The notes under the pieces: generated by a model
Databases searched by the model: none
Told to the model about the DNA's origin: nothing
Seen by the model: only the letters and a program-made list of their open reading frames with translations
NCBI GenBank assembly: GCA_005879255.1
Contig: VBKY01000399.1
Span: 1-13,922, forward strand
From: Deltaproteobacteria bacterium
Lineage (GTDB): Bacteria > Desulfobacterota_B > Binatia > UBA9968
Length of the DNA stretch: 13,922 nt
Direction: 5' to 3'
Shown here: positions 1-8,554 of the stretch, one piece after another
Numbering within the stretch: position 1 is the first letter of the stretch
Layout: each line of letters begins with the position of its first letter
Made by a program: the position numbers and the translations under genes

Positions 1-992
1 GCTTTTTCATAGCCAATTTTGGCGTGCTCGAGCTGCTCGGGCGTGTAGCGCTTGAGCAACTTGTCATAAGCGTTGTCGGTCACCGCCCGGACTGCGGCGG
101 GGAGATCGGCATGGGGATTGTTCAAGATTTGGTTTTCTCTTTCTCTGAAGCGCTCAGCGCTCGGCGAAAGGGGACGCAGCCACTTGGCAATGGTCGGAGT
201 CCACGCGACGTGGTGCTCCACCATCGCACTGATCACCTCGTCGTAGTTTTCCGTTTGGTAATAAGCTCCGGCGAGCTCCTGATCGATCACGCCGCCGAGC
301 CGATCTTGGGCCAGCTTGCGCCTGGCGGGGGCATACGGGATCGAGCTGTAACCCACCGACCAGATATGCTGGATGGCGTCAACGCCGGCGTTTGCGGAGC
401 CGATCACGTCCCAACTGTGAGCGGCTACCGGCATGTCCAGCCGATGCGCTTCGGCGACGGCGATTTTCACCAGTTCCATAGAAAGAACCTCGTTGACCTT
501 GAGGATGTCGCAGCCGAGCTCCTTTTTTCGTTGCACCGCTTGACGCACTTCTTCCGGCGTTGTCACGATGATGTTGTCGCGCGCGGTCCTCGAGCCAAAT
601 GCATCGTGCCCCGTGCTGACGCCGCCGATCGCCCGGCCTGACATCCAAATCCGCGGTCCGCGGATTTTACCCAGATCGGTTCCCTGTTTTTGCGCAAGGG
701 TCCATGGGCCATCCTGGTAGAGTTCGATCGTGGCGCAGGTAGTAATTCCCAGATGGAGATAAAGCTCTCCATGAAAATCCTCCAGGTGGCCATGACCATC
801 GATGAAGCCTGGCAGAACGGTTTTGCCCTTGACGTCGATCACCTGCGCGTAGGCAGGAATAGCGACATCGCCGCTTCTACCCAGTGCTTGGAACTTGCCT
901 GCCTCAATAACGATGACCGAATTGTCGACCGGCGGCCGGCCCGTGCCATCGATGAGTCTTCCACCCTGCACTACGAGTGCTTTCTCTGCCAT
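1..992 (-). CDS. Amidohydrolase family protein (imidazolonepropionase-like), C-terminus outside window
   Basis: This is an open frame of 330 codons running from an ATG at 990-992 off the left edge. It starts with the short beta-sandwich leader usual for metal-dependent amidohydrolases (Gly-Gly-x-Leu-Ile-Asp-Gly-Thr-Gly, residues 10-18), then GFIDGHGH with the metal-binding pair His67 and His69. Further candidate metal ligands are Lys165 (in DILKVNE, the usual place of the carboxylated lysine), His192 (AAHSWD) and His209 (DAIQH). The H-x-H/K/H/H pattern places it in the imidazolonepropionase-like/Xaa-Pro-dipeptidase-like branch, which hydrolyses cyclic amides, peptides or related bonds; the catalytic Asp expected later is outside the window. 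No signal peptide is visible, so it is probably cytoplasmic. It starts 19 bases after the stop of the upstream amidohydrolase, so the two are probably co-transcribed. The ribosome-binding site is poor. Family is confident; substrate is unknown. Confidence 0.87.
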   Translation of the reverse strand, partial: MAEKALVVQGGRLIDGTGRPPVDNSVIVIEAGKFQALGRSGDVAIPAYAQVIDVKGKTVLPGFIDGHGHLEDFHGELYLHLGITTCATIELYQDGPWTLAQKQGTDLGKIRGPRIWMSGRAIGGVSTGHDAFGSRTARDNIIVTTPEEVRQAVQRKKELGCDILKVNEVLSMELVKIAVAEAHRLDMPVAAHSWDVIGSANAGVDAIQHIWSVGYSSIPYAPARRKLAQDRLGGVIDQELAGAYYQTENYDEVISAMVEHHVAWTPTIAKWLRPLSPSAERFRERENQILNNPHADLPAAVRAVTDNAYDKLLKRYTPEQLEHAKIGYEK

Positions 993-1011
993 CTTTCTTT
1001 TTTAACTAACC

Positions 1012-2109
1012 TTAAGCTGCAGCTAACCTGTAAACCCGGGCGGCATTCCCGCGCAGGATAGCCTCCTTGGCCTCTTCGCCAATCTCCTCACGCTCTCGAA
1101 GCTCGCGAATCTCCTTTTGCACTGTCTGAGCGTTGACCTCGTGAGGGAAGTCCGAAGAGAACATGAAAGCTTGGGTGCCTGCTACCTTGATGGCATAAGC
1201 CAAGTCTGTTTCGCCGCCTTCGATGCCCACCACCAGGCGACCAGCTTTAATCAGCCCGCGGATGTAGTCACTCACTGTCTGGCCTTCCGGCAATTGCAGC
1301 AGTTCGCCTCGCGGGTTGATCGGAGTCGAGCTTTCATAAGAACGGGAAAAGCGCTCCAGCGCCATGAGAAACCAGAGTGGACCGCCCTCCAGGTAGGCCA
1401 CACGCAGACCAGGAAAGCGCTCGAAGAGGTTGTTGAAAATCATCTCGGCCATCGCGATCGCCAGAGACATCGGATGTCCCAGCGCATTGGCGCCGGTGGA
1501 AACGTTCATCGTCTCCATACCTAAGTCCCAATGCCCGCCCCCATGGACGACCACGGGACAGCCCAAGCGCGCCGCTTCCGCATAGAGCGGCCAGAGGGGC
1601 TTGGCGCCAAGATTAAGGTGCACACCCGTAGCGGGAAAAAGGACCCCGCACATGCCCAATTCGGTATATGCCCGCCGCAACTCTTCCAACGCCGCTTCGG
1701 CATCATGCATCGGCAGAATACCGATGCCCTTGAAGCGGGAATCCCGCCTGAGGTAGGCCTCGGCGAGCCAGTCGTTGTAGGCGCGAGCGGCCCCTACGGC
1801 GTAGTCCCGGTCCACCAGGCGACCGATGCGCTGGCCGGTGGTGGGGAAAAGAACCGCATAATCGAGCCCGATCTCATCCATGAACTCAACCCATCCTTCG
1901 GGTCCTGGGTTTTGAAAGCGCCCGTCAGGACGAATGCCGAAGGCGCCTTGAGGTCTTCGCGTCAGCGAGAACTGGATGTGGCTTTGGCTCGGGAATACAC
2001 CGCCCCTTAGGCGGGCCGGCTCTATTGTGTAGGGAAAATGTCGCGCGATGGCTTCGGTGTCCTCAAAAACGTGGCCGTCTCCATCAATGATTTTCGCCTG
2101 CTGTTGCAT
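1012..2109 (-). CDS. Amidohydrolase-2 family protein (ACMSD/LigW-like TIM barrel)
   Basis: A 365-residue protein of the amidohydrolase-2 family, the group that includes aminocarboxymuconate-semialdehyde decarboxylase, 5-carboxyvanillate decarboxylase and various hydrolases. Visible family marks are IDGDGHVFED at residues 8-17 (metal-binding start of the barrel), VVVHGGGHW mid-protein (metal His), and SSDFPHE near the C-terminus (catalytic Asp of the usual SSDYPH motif). The chosen start is the ATG at 2107-2109, because a perfect AGGAGGA lies 4 bases upstream (2114-2120). A longer frame starting at 2151 would place that site inside the gene. It is first in a likely two-gene operon with the imidazolonepropionase-like gene. 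Relatives with this IDGDGH start are common in soil bacteria and act on aromatic or carboxylated ring compounds, but nothing here fixes a substrate. Confidence 0.9.
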   Translation of the reverse strand: MQQQAKIIDGDGHVFEDTEAIARHFPYTIEPARLRGGVFPSQSHIQFSLTRRPQGAFGIRPDGRFQNPGPEGWVEFMDEIGLDYAVLFPTTGQRIGRLVDRDYAVGAARAYNDWLAEAYLRRDSRFKGIGILPMHDAEAALEELRRAYTELGMCGVLFPATGVHLNLGAKPLWPLYAEAARLGCPVVVHGGGHWDLGMETMNVSTGANALGHPMSLAIAMAEMIFNNLFERFPGLRVAYLEGGPLWFLMALERFSRSYESSTPINPRGELLQLPEGQTVSDYIRGLIKAGRLVVGIEGGETDLAYAIKVAGTQAFMFSSDFPHEVNAQTVQKEIRELREREEIGEEAKEAILRGNAARVYRLAAA

Positions 2110-2113
2110 CGGA

Positions 2114-2120
2114 TCCTCCT
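2114..2120 (-). promoter_or_regulatory. Strong Shine-Dalgarno site deciding the start at 2109
   Basis: AGGAGGA on the minus strand, 4 bases before the ATG. It supports the 365-residue start over an in-frame start 14 codons upstream. It is the best ribosome-binding site in the window. Confidence 0.8.
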
Positions 2121-2244
2121 GTATTGCAGTCGTGGCAGTGCGGGTTAGCAAGAACGCTCTAACTTGCGGCTGAAATCTTAAGGTTAGCGCCTGTTAAACC
2201 GAGCCGGATCGCTATCTCGATCGCTTCACGAGCTCAGGTTTGCG

Positions 2245-2274
2245 TAGATAGCATCCGCTCACGGAATCTGTCAA
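2245..2274 (-). promoter_or_regulatory. Putative sigma-70 promoter of the amidohydrolase operon
   Basis: On the minus strand a perfect -35 hexamer TTGACA (2269-2274) is followed after 18 bases by TATCTA (2245-2250), preceded by TGC as in an extended -10 element. The -10 matches consensus at only three of six positions. Transcription would begin near 2238 and leave a leader of about 130 bases before the ATG at 2109. It sits in the only gap between metH and the amidohydrolase pair, which suggests they are separate transcription units. Confidence 0.45.
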
Positions 2275-2302
2275 CGTTTCGCCGCGTGAGTTTAAGAATT
2301 TT

Positions 2303-2335
2303 GTTCCGCGAGCGACTGAGGGTCAGATCGCGAAC
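2303..2335 (-). terminator. Possible hairpin downstream of metH
   Basis: Starting about 25 bases after the metH stop, the minus strand can fold GCGA-t-CTGA / CCC / TCAG-TCGC (2312-2331): eight pairs, one bulge, a three-base loop. An outer GTTC/GAAC pairing may extend it. It is followed by AAAATTCTT rather than a clean U-run, so intrinsic termination is only possible. The rest of the 248-base gap (2110-2357) holds the amidohydrolase promoter and nothing else recognised. Confidence 0.3.
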
Positions 2336-2357
2336 TTATAGGGTCGTATTGCGTCGG

Positions 2358-5300
2358 TTACTTCTTTACAGGATCATAGCCGAGAATCGGCGCAAGCCAG
2401 CGCTCCACTTCCGCGACTTTCATACCCTTCCTGGCCGCGTAAGACTCCACCTGATCTTTGCCGATAGCACTCACCGCAAAATATTGCGATTCGGGGTGCG
2501 CGAAATAGAGACCGCAGATTGACGCTGCCGGATACATGGCGAAGCTTTCCGTGAGTGTAATTCCGGTCGCTTCGCCGACCTGGAGCAAATCGAAGATGAG
2601 CGGCTTCTCCGTGTGATCGGGCTGTGCGGGATAACCCGGCGCGGGACGGATGCCGCGATATTTCTCGTCGATCAGATCTTCTATGCTGAGTTTCTCGTCT
2701 TTGCCGTAGCCCCACTCGGCACGCGCCCGTTTATGTAAATACTCGGCGAAGGCCTCGACCAGTCGATCGGCGAGAGCTTTGGCCATAATCGAGTTGTATT
2801 GGTCGTGGTCTTTTTCGAAGCGCTCGGCCAGATCCTGGCAACCATGGCCTGTCGTAACGGCGAACGCGCCGATGTAATCGACGTGGCCGCTCTCGCGCGG
2901 CGCGATATAGTCCGCGAGCGCGAGCTGCGGTTTGCCGCGCTGATTATCTTTCTGCTGGCGCAGCGTGTGTAGCCGCGTGACTTCCCGCTTTCGCCTTACG
3001 TCGTCAAACAGCACGATATCGTCACCGTCGCCGTACGCTGGGAAAAATCCGTAGACGGCGTGAGCCGTAAACAATTGTTTGTCGACGATTTCGTTGAGAA
3101 GTTCCTGCGCGTTGGCGAACAACTCGCGCGCAGCCGGTCCCCGGGTCGGATCGCTCAGCAAATCAGGATAGCGCCCGCGCATTTCCCAAGTGTGGAAGAA
3201 CGGCGACCAATCGATAAACGGCGCAAGCTCTGAAAGCGGAAACTCCTTCAGCACGCGGCGGCCGATGAATTCCGGTGTGGCTATGTGCTGCTCATCCCAT
3301 TCGGTGCGCAGTTTGTCGCGTGTCGCTTCTTCGTACGTGAGCAGTTGCGTGGCGATGCGGTTTTCGAATTGCTCACGGATGACCTGCTGTTCTTTGCGGT
3401 TCTGCCCATCCAGCGCCTTGCGCGCATCGGGTTTTGCGAGAGCGCCGACCACCGGCACGGCGCGCGAAGCATCGATGACGTGAATCGTTTCGTGCTTATA
3501 GGCCGGCGCAATCTTGACCGCCGTGTGGCGCTTGCTGGTGGTCGCGCCGCCGATGAGGAGTGGAATATTTAAGCCGCGCCGAGTCATCTCGCCGGCGACA
3601 TGAACCATCTCATCGAGCGACGGCGTGATCAGCCCGCTTAGACCGATGATATCGGCATTTTCTGCGATCGCGGTATCGATAATCTTGTCCGCCGGAACCA
3701 TCACGCCCAAGTCGATGACGTCGTAATTATTGCAGCTCAGCACAACCCCGACGATATTTTTGCCGATGTCGTGCACGTCGCCTTTGACCGTGGCAAAGAC
3801 CAATTTTGTGCGTTGGGCGGTGTCCTGCGCGGCTTTTTTCTCCGCCTCGAGAAACGGTGTCAGATACGCGACTGCTTTCTTCATGACGCGCGCGCTCTTT
3901 ACGACCTGCGGCAAAAACATCTTGCCCGAGCCGAACAGATCGCCGACGACATTCATGCCGTCCATCAGCGGCCCTTCAATCACTGATAGCGGCTTATCGT
4001 ACTTGAGCCGTGCCTCCTCGACGTCTTGATCGATAAAATCCGTGATGCCCTTGACCAGCGCATGGGATAACCGCTCGTCGACCGTGCCGGAGCGCAAGCT
4101 ATCGTCCTTGGTGACGGTTTTGTCGGTTTTTTTGACCGTTTCCGCGAAAGTAACCAGCCGCTCCGTCGCGTCGGGCCGGCGATTGAGCAGGACGTCCTCG
4201 ACCAGTTCAAGCAAATCTTTGGGAATTTCTTCATACACCGCCAGCATGCCGGGATTGACGATGCCCATGTCCATACCGGCTTTGATGGCGTGATATAAGA
4301 ACACCGAATGCATCGCTTCGCGCACGGCATTGTTACCGCGAAACGAAAACGAAATGTTGCTCACGCCGCCGCTGACTTTCGCCAGCGGCAGGTTCTGCTT
4401 GATCCACCGCGTCGCTTCGATGAAATTGACGGCGTAGTTGTTGTGCTCTTCGATACCCGTGCCAACGGTGAGGATGTTCGGGTCGAAAATAATTTCCTGC
4501 GGCGGAAAGCCGATCTGCTCCGTCAAAATCGTGTACGCTCGCGCGCAGACCTCGATCTTTCGCTCGAGCGTGTCCGCCTGGCCCCGTTCGTCGAAGGCCA
4601 TCACGATCACCGCCGCGCCGTAGCGGCGAACCAGTCGCGATTGTGCGATGAATTTTTCCTCGCCCTCCTTGAGGCTGATCGAATTGACGATGCCCTTGCC
4701 CACCGGCACGCGGGCGATGTCCGACTCGCCGGCAATGAGCCGCAGAAATTTCTCCATCGCCCCTTTGGAGTCGAGCATGCCCTCGTCCATATTGACATCG
4801 ATGATCTGCGCGCCGCCTTCGACTTGCTGCCGCGCCACGCTCACTGCTTTTTCATAGTCATCGGCGAGGATGAGCTTGGCGAACACCGGCGATCCCGTCA
4901 CGTTGGTTCGCTCGCCGATGTTGACGAAATTTGACTCAGGCCTGACTGTGACACTTTCGAGGCCGCTCAAGCGCAGATAGGGCTCAACCTCGGGAACACG
5001 CCGCGGCGGTTTCCCTTTAACGGCAGCCGCCAGCGCCGCGATATGCGCCGGCGTTGTACCGCAGCAACCGCCGACGATGTTAAGCCACCCGTCGTCCACC
5101 CACCCGCGCAATTGCGGCGCCAAAGTCTCGGGAGTTTCGGGAAAGCCGGTCGGCAAAAGCGGATCGGGAAGACCCGCATTGGGATGACAGCTGATATAAA
5201 TCGGCGCGATCTGCGCCAGCTCTTCAATCAGCGGGCGCATCTCTTTGGGTCCTAACGCGCAGTTCATGCCCACGCTCAACAGCGGCACATGGGAAATCGA

Positions 5301-6002
5301 ATTCCAGAATGCCTCAACGGTCTGCCCCGTCACACCGCGATTGCTTCCCGGCTGGATGAATGTGACAGACGCCATAAGCGGCAAATGGATGTGGCGCTCA
5401 TCGAAGAGTTTCAAAATCGCGAAGAACGCCGCCTTCGAATTCAGCGTGTCGAAGATCGTCTCGACCAGCAGAATATCCGCGCCGCCGTCGATCAAACCGC
5501 GCGCCTGATCGTAATAGGCATCGACCAATTCGTCGTAGCTCACGCCACGCGTCGCTGCGCTGTGCACATCGGTGGAGATCGAGCAGGTGCGATTGGTCGG
5601 ACCGATCGCTCCGGCGACGAACCGACGGCGCGACGGATCTTTGGCCATGACGAGGTCGGCGGCTCTTTTGGCGGCCTGGGCGCCGGCAACGTTTAGATCG
5701 TAAACATGCGGCTCGAGCTTGTAGTCGGCCATGGACACGCTCGTGGAATTGAACGTGTTGGTTTCGACGATATCGGCGCCGGCTTCGAAATATTGAAAAT
5801 GGATCTCCGTTATCAAGTCAGGCTGCGTGATGCACAGCACGTCATTGCATCCCCTCAGGTCGTGGGAATGGCGCGCGAACGGCTCGCCGCGAAATTCTTT
5901 TTCGCCGAGCTTCCGCGCTTGAATCATCGTTCCCATGGCGCCATCGAGAATCACTATGCGCCGGTCGAGAAGCTCGCGTAGTTGTTTATCGCTATCGGTC
6001 AT
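2358..6002 (-). CDS. metH: Cobalamin-dependent methionine synthase
   Basis: Full-length 1214-residue MetH (E. coli enzyme about 1227). It transfers the methyl group of 5-methyltetrahydrofolate through methylcobalamin to homocysteine, giving methionine in the cytoplasm. Domains in order: homocysteine-binding barrel (about 1-325) with zinc ligands Cys248, Cys313 and Cys314 (GMNCALG, GGCCGTT); pterin-binding barrel (about 355-620, [11 protein letters not shown]); cobalamin cap (about 640-735); B12-binding Rossmann domain (about 735-870) with DVHDIGKN, where His744 is the lower cobalt ligand; and the AdoMet-dependent reactivation domain (about 885-1214) with [12 protein letters not shown] and [11 protein letters not shown]. 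All key residues are present. The ATG overlaps the stop of the upstream ArsR-methyltransferase gene as ATGA, with AAAGG 7 bases upstream (6010-6014), so translation is probably coupled and transcription controlled by that repressor. The reactivation domain means repair of oxidised cobalamin needs AdoMet and an external reductase, not seen here. Confidence 0.98.
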   Translation of the reverse strand: MTDSDKQLRELLDRRIVILDGAMGTMIQARKLGEKEFRGEPFARHSHDLRGCNDVLCITQPDLITEIHFQYFEAGADIVETNTFNSTSVSMADYKLEPHVYDLNVAGAQAAKRAADLVMAKDPSRRRFVAGAIGPTNRTCSISTDVHSAATRGVSYDELVDAYYDQARGLIDGGADILLVETIFDTLNSKAAFFAILKLFDERHIHLPLMASVTFIQPGSNRGVTGQTVEAFWNSISHVPLLSVGMNCALGPKEMRPLIEELAQIAPIYISCHPNAGLPDPLLPTGFPETPETLAPQLRGWVDDGWLNIVGGCCGTTPAHIAALAAAVKGKPPRRVPEVEPYLRLSGLESVTVRPESNFVNIGERTNVTGSPVFAKLILADDYEKAVSVARQQVEGGAQIIDVNMDEGMLDSKGAMEKFLRLIAGESDIARVPVGKGIVNSISLKEGEEKFIAQSRLVRRYGAAVIVMAFDERGQADTLERKIEVCARAYTILTEQIGFPPQEIIFDPNILTVGTGIEEHNNYAVNFIEATRWIKQNLPLAKVSGGVSNISFSFRGNNAVREAMHSVFLYHAIKAGMDMGIVNPGMLAVYEEIPKDLLELVEDVLLNRRPDATERLVTFAETVKKTDKTVTKDDSLRSGTVDERLSHALVKGITDFIDQDVEEARLKYDKPLSVIEGPLMDGMNVVGDLFGSGKMFLPQVVKSARVMKKAVAYLTPFLEAEKKAAQDTAQRTKLVFATVKGDVHDIGKNIVGVVLSCNNYDVIDLGVMVPADKIIDTAIAENADIIGLSGLITPSLDEMVHVAGEMTRRGLNIPLLIGGATTSKRHTAVKIAPAYKHETIHVIDASRAVPVVGALAKPDARKALDGQNRKEQQVIREQFENRIATQLLTYEEATRDKLRTEWDEQHIATPEFIGRRVLKEFPLSELAPFIDWSPFFHTWEMRGRYPDLLSDPTRGPAARELFANAQELLNEIVDKQLFTAHAVYGFFPAYGDGDDIVLFDDVRRKREVTRLHTLRQQKDNQRGKPQLALADYIAPRESGHVDYIGAFAVTTGHGCQDLAERFEKDHDQYNSIMAKALADRLVEAFAEYLHKRARAEWGYGKDEKLSIEDLIDEKYRGIRPAPGYPAQPDHTEKPLIFDLLQVGEATGITLTESFAMYPAASICGLYFAHPESQYFAVSAIGKDQVESYAARKGMKVAEVERWLAPILGYDPVKK

Positions 6003-6988
6003 CTGTGGGCCTTTGTCATTTTTCGCTTGGTCGCGGCGGGCAATGAGGCTCGCGCGACAAAAATTTCTACCGGTCGGTTGCCGTTCCGCGCGATTTTTTC
6101 ACCGGCGAAGGAACCGGTGAGATCGTAGTCGACCGATGCGGCTCCGCCCTCGCGAAACCATCTATTTATCAAGGCGCGGTCGAAGCCCAGCCACTGGTGG
6201 GCCATCTGCTCGCGCATCCAGTCCTGCTTATGCTGGACCAAATCGACTAGAATGACCGACCCGCCCGGCCGCGTGATGCGGCAAAGATCGGCGATCGCGC
6301 GTTGTGGATCGGGAAGAAAGTGCAGCACCATCACGCAGAACGCGGCGTCGACGCTGCGAGAATCCAGGGGAAGCTTCAGGGCATCGCCCTGATGAAACTC
6401 GACATTATCCACCTCGCGTTCTTTCGCCACCGCGCGCGCCCGTCGTAACATTTCTTTTGATAAATCGACGCCGATTACCTTGCCGGCAAATCGCGCCAGC
6501 TCGAAGGTCAAGCTGCCGGTACCGCAGCCGATATCAGCCACTGTGAGATTCTGCGGCAGCAGCTTCTCAATCGCGAGAGAAGTTACACGATCGTCGAAAT
6601 AACTCTTGCGAATTCTCTCCCAGTCGCCGGCGACGGATTCGAAGTAGCCCTGTGACCGCTGTAAGCGACGGCGACGGCATTCTGCCAAGCGTTCCTGATC
6701 TCGTTTTACTTCCGGTATTTCGGCCAGGCGCGATTGCAACGATTTGAACAGCTCGCCTGCCGGCTCCGGCATGTTCGAACGCACGGAAAAGTAAACGCTC
6801 GTGCCTTCTTTGCGGTCTTGCACGAAGCCGGCCTCGCGGAGAATCGCCAGGTTGCGTGACACCGCCGATTGCGCCGACGCCACCACTTCCTGCACCTCGC
6901 CCACCGTCAGTTCTTCTTCCGTCACGGCGGCCAGTACTCGCAATCGCAGGGGATCAGCCAAAGCTTTGAGAGTGCGGACAAACTCCAT
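5999..6988 (-). CDS. ArsR-family regulator fused to a class I SAM-dependent methyltransferase domain
   Basis: A 329-residue two-domain protein. Residues 1 to about 85 form an ArsR/SmtB winged helix ([13 protein letters not shown] start; [19 protein letters not shown] recognition helix region). No CxC-type metal site of the ArsR/SmtB metal sensors is visible. Residues about 115-300 form a class I methyltransferase fold with motif [10 protein letters not shown] near residue 150, the acidic end of strand 2 in VIGVDLS, and GDALKLPLD and ITRPGG further on. It directly precedes metH with an ATGA overlap, so it is best read as the regulator of that operon. SahR, an ArsR-family S-adenosylhomocysteine-responsive repressor of methionine-cycle genes in Proteobacteria, is the obvious parallel; the fused domain could sense AdoMet or AdoHcy, or be a real enzyme. 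The ATG at 6986-6988 is preferred over an in-frame TTG at 7004-7006, because the TTG lies at or above the predicted transcription start. Confidence 0.9.
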   Translation of the reverse strand: MEFVRTLKALADPLRLRVLAAVTEEELTVGEVQEVVASAQSAVSRNLAILREAGFVQDRKEGTSVYFSVRSNMPEPAGELFKSLQSRLAEIPEVKRDQERLAECRRRRLQRSQGYFESVAGDWERIRKSYFDDRVTSLAIEKLLPQNLTVADIGCGTGSLTFELARFAGKVIGVDLSKEMLRRARAVAKEREVDNVEFHQGDALKLPLDSRSVDAAFCVMVLHFLPDPQRAIADLCRITRPGGSVILVDLVQHKQDWMREQMAHQWLGFDRALINRWFREGGAASVDYDLTGSFAGEKIARNGNRPVEIFVARASLPAATKRKMTKAHR

Positions 6989-7005
6989 GGGAGGACCTAG
7001 GAGCA

Positions 7006-7029
7006 ATCATTATATTTAAATATTGTGAT
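7006..7029. promoter_or_regulatory. Candidate ArsR-type operator (24-bp imperfect palindrome)
   Basis: Perfect 12-base palindrome ATATTTAAATAT (7012-7023) with outer arms ATCA (7006-7009) and TGAT (7026-7029). Only two base pairs per half-site context fail (7010-7011 against 7024-7025). It covers the -10 box and most of the spacer of the predicted promoter, so binding would block RNA polymerase. Size, symmetry and position fit autoregulation by the winged-helix protein encoded immediately downstream. Confidence 0.65.
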
Positions 7030-7037
7030 GGATACAA
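7009..7037 (-). promoter_or_regulatory. Predicted promoter of the ArsR-methyltransferase/metH operon
   Basis: On the minus strand TTGTAT (7032-7037) and a perfect TATAAT (7009-7014) are separated by exactly 17 bases. Transcription should start near 7002, about 14 bases before the ATG at 6988. That leader has no Shine-Dalgarno sequence, so the message would be nearly leaderless. The -35 matches consensus at three of six positions. Confidence 0.65.
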
Positions 7038-7084
7038 GAACTGCATTTCTTCTGAGAGTTTGCGCGTTGGTCGATCAGATGTAG

Positions 7085-7104
7085 GGGCGACCGGCCGGTC
7101 GCCC
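7085..7104. repeat. Perfect 20-bp GC-rich palindrome
   Basis: GGGCGACCGGCCGGTCGCCC is fully self-complementary with no loop. It sits between the small methyltransferase gene and the ArsR-metH promoter. Next to it, TGCCC (7107-7111) and GGGCA (7123-7127) form a weaker hairpin. No U-run follows on the minus strand, so it is not a standard terminator. Similar GTAGGGGCGACC-type palindromes occur as dispersed intergenic repeats in many genomes, so a REP/MITE-like remnant is most likely. The rest of 7030-7182 shows nothing recognisable. Confidence 0.7.
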
Positions 7105-7182
7105 TATGCCCAAAAGCGCAAAGGGCAGTAAACTATTGGGGCAGGTAACAGTCAAAACTGACGAATGGGCGCGCAAGCATCA

Positions 7183-7758
7183 TCAGATTTTTTGAGCAAA
7201 GATGCCGGCGCGAAAGGACGGCTCGCCGCCGTCGGAAAACTTCCCTTCGCGGTAGTAGAGAACCCGAAAGTCGCGAAAATGATCCAACAATTCGTTATGG
7301 GCAAGTAAATAATTGGGATTTGTCGGATGGCCGATCACTTGTTGATCGATTGAGTAGGTTTCGAAGATCACATGGCCGCCGACCCTGAGCGCGGCTTTAA
7401 TCTTCGGAATCAGTGATCGTTGCAGATAATTGATGTTCAGAATCAGATCGTACTCGCCCTCCGGAAAACTTTGCTCCAGGTCCAGCTGTTGAAAGTCAAC
7501 ATGAAGATGCTGCTGTTCAGCATGCCGTCGCGCCGCGTCGAGTGCAACGCGGGAGATATCCACCGCGACGACTTCGAAACCTCGCTCGGCCAAGTAAAGC
7601 GCATTGCGCCCTTTTCCTGCTGCGATATCCAAACCGCGGCCGGGAGGGAGCTGCCAAGCGCCGGTCTCGAATATCTGCTGTAGTAAGCTCGACGGCGCTT
7701 CCGCTTCCAGCGTTTGCGCATGCTGTCTGTCCCATCGAATCTGATCATCGAGAGACAT
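7183..7758 (-). CDS. Class I SAM-dependent methyltransferase (TehB-like)
   Basis: A 191-residue single-domain methyltransferase. Motif I is LDIAAGKGRNALYLA at residues 43-57, a version typical of TehB/thiopurine-methyltransferase-like small-molecule methylases. It is followed by FEVVAVDIS (acidic residue for the ribose hydroxyls), FQQLDLEQSF, and YDLILNINYLQ at the position of motif IV. No transmembrane or extra domain is seen, so it is presumably a cytoplasmic AdoMet-dependent enzyme on a small acceptor. TAGGA lies 7 bases upstream of the ATG (7766-7770). It begins 28 bases after the comF-like stop and is probably co-transcribed with it. The substrate cannot be told from sequence; a tellurite or thiol detoxification role is only a family-level possibility. 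Confidence 0.87.
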   Translation of the reverse strand: MSLDDQIRWDRQHAQTLEAEAPSSLLQQIFETGAWQLPPGRGLDIAAGKGRNALYLAERGFEVVAVDISRVALDAARRHAEQQHLHVDFQQLDLEQSFPEGEYDLILNINYLQRSLIPKIKAALRVGGHVIFETYSIDQQVIGHPTNPNYLLAHNELLDHFRDFRVLYYREGKFSDGGEPSFRAGIFAQKI

Positions 7759-7786
7759 GAAATTTTCCTACAATGGAGCGACAGGT

Positions 7787-8554
7787 CTAATAGACCGCCC
7801 GCGCCAGTGTCAGCACGTAGACCTCTTTGGCCGCATGCTTTTTTAACGTTCGGCTGCACTCATTCACCGTCGCGCCGGATGTGTAGACGTCGTCAACCAG
7901 CAAGATCCTCTTGCCTTCAACGGAGTTCTCGGGGTTCAACGCAAAAGCGGCGCGAACGTTTCTGCGTCGCTCTTCTTCGCTGAGCTGCGTCTGTGCCGGC
8001 GTCTCCTTGTTGCGCCGCAGCACAAAAGGGTCCATGGGAATTTTGTAATCGCGGCTGATCTGCCGTGCCAGAAGCACGGATTGGTTGAAGCCGCGCCAGC
8101 GCAGCCTTTTGGGGTGCAGGGGTACGGGGATGATCAAGCCGACTTGGCACTCGCTGAGAAATTCCTGACAGCCGCGCGCCATGAGCTGTCCCAGCGGTTT
8201 ACCAAGGGAAACTTTCCGGCCGTATTTGAATTTTTGCACCACTTGGCGCAACGGATGCTCATCGAGTTCCTCCCTGGGATAGCAGGCCCAAGCTCGGGCG
8301 CACACGAAGTGGGGCGGACGCGCCAGGCAGACTCCGCAGATGTGATCGTCCCCGCTCGCGTCCGGAAATGGCTTGCCGCAAACTTTGCACAAAGGATGGG
8401 AGACGAGCTGAATATTTTTTCTACAACTCGCGCAGAAATAGTCCGAGTCTCGTCCGTTAATCCTGCCGCCACATGCGCGGCAACGCGGCGGATAGAGCCA
8501 GTCGACGACCCAATCAAAACGGTCGGCGAAGGATGGAGCTTGCGTGAGCTGCAT
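7787..8554 (-). CDS. comF: ComF family protein (zinc-ribbon phosphoribosyltransferase-like)
   Basis: A 255-residue ComF/GntX-type protein. The N-terminus holds four CxxC knuckles (Cys25/28, 41/44, 56/59, 73/76), a double zinc ribbon. The C-terminal part is a type I phosphoribosyltransferase fold with the PRPP-binding loop LLVDDVYTSGAT (about residues 218-229, Asp-Asp at 221-222) and a long basic segment PLHPKRLRWRGFNQ typical of the family. ComF is needed for DNA uptake in naturally competent bacteria, where it is thought to act in the cytoplasm on incoming single strands; many carriers are not known to be competent, so the role here is open. The ATG at 8552-8554 has only a distant AAGG. It follows gpmI after a 344-base repeat-bearing gap, and gpmI-comF adjacency is also met in Geobacter-like genomes. 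Confidence 0.92.
   Translation of the reverse strand: MQLTQAPSFADRFDWVVDWLYPPRCRACGGRINGRDSDYFCASCRKNIQLVSHPLCKVCGKPFPDASGDDHICGVCLARPPHFVCARAWACYPREELDEHPLRQVVQKFKYGRKVSLGKPLGQLMARGCQEFLSECQVGLIIPVPLHPKRLRWRGFNQSVLLARQISRDYKIPMDPFVLRRNKETPAQTQLSEEERRRNVRAAFALNPENSVEGKRILLVDDVYTSGATVNECSRTLKKHAAKEVYVLTLARAVY

Noticed and set aside
24..641. A 205-codon plus-strand ORF at the left edge
   Set aside because: The opposite strand encodes a continuous amidohydrolase with all metal ligands, so this frame is a shadow.
4308..4934. A 208-codon plus-strand ORF opposite metH
   Set aside because: It is antisense to well-conserved MetH pterin-domain sequence; such shadow frames are expected in GC-rich genes and the peptide is His/Arg-rich without a domain.
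7004..7006. TTG as start of the ArsR-methyltransferase gene
   Set aside because: It would lie at or upstream of the predicted transcription start and inside the operator; the ATG six codons later fits the family N-terminus.
7007..7182. Cobalamin, SAM or SAH riboswitch ahead of the metH operon
   Set aside because: The predicted leader is only about 14 bases long, and the sequence upstream shows no B12-box-like or SAM/SAH aptamer-like conserved core; control by the repressor is sufficient.
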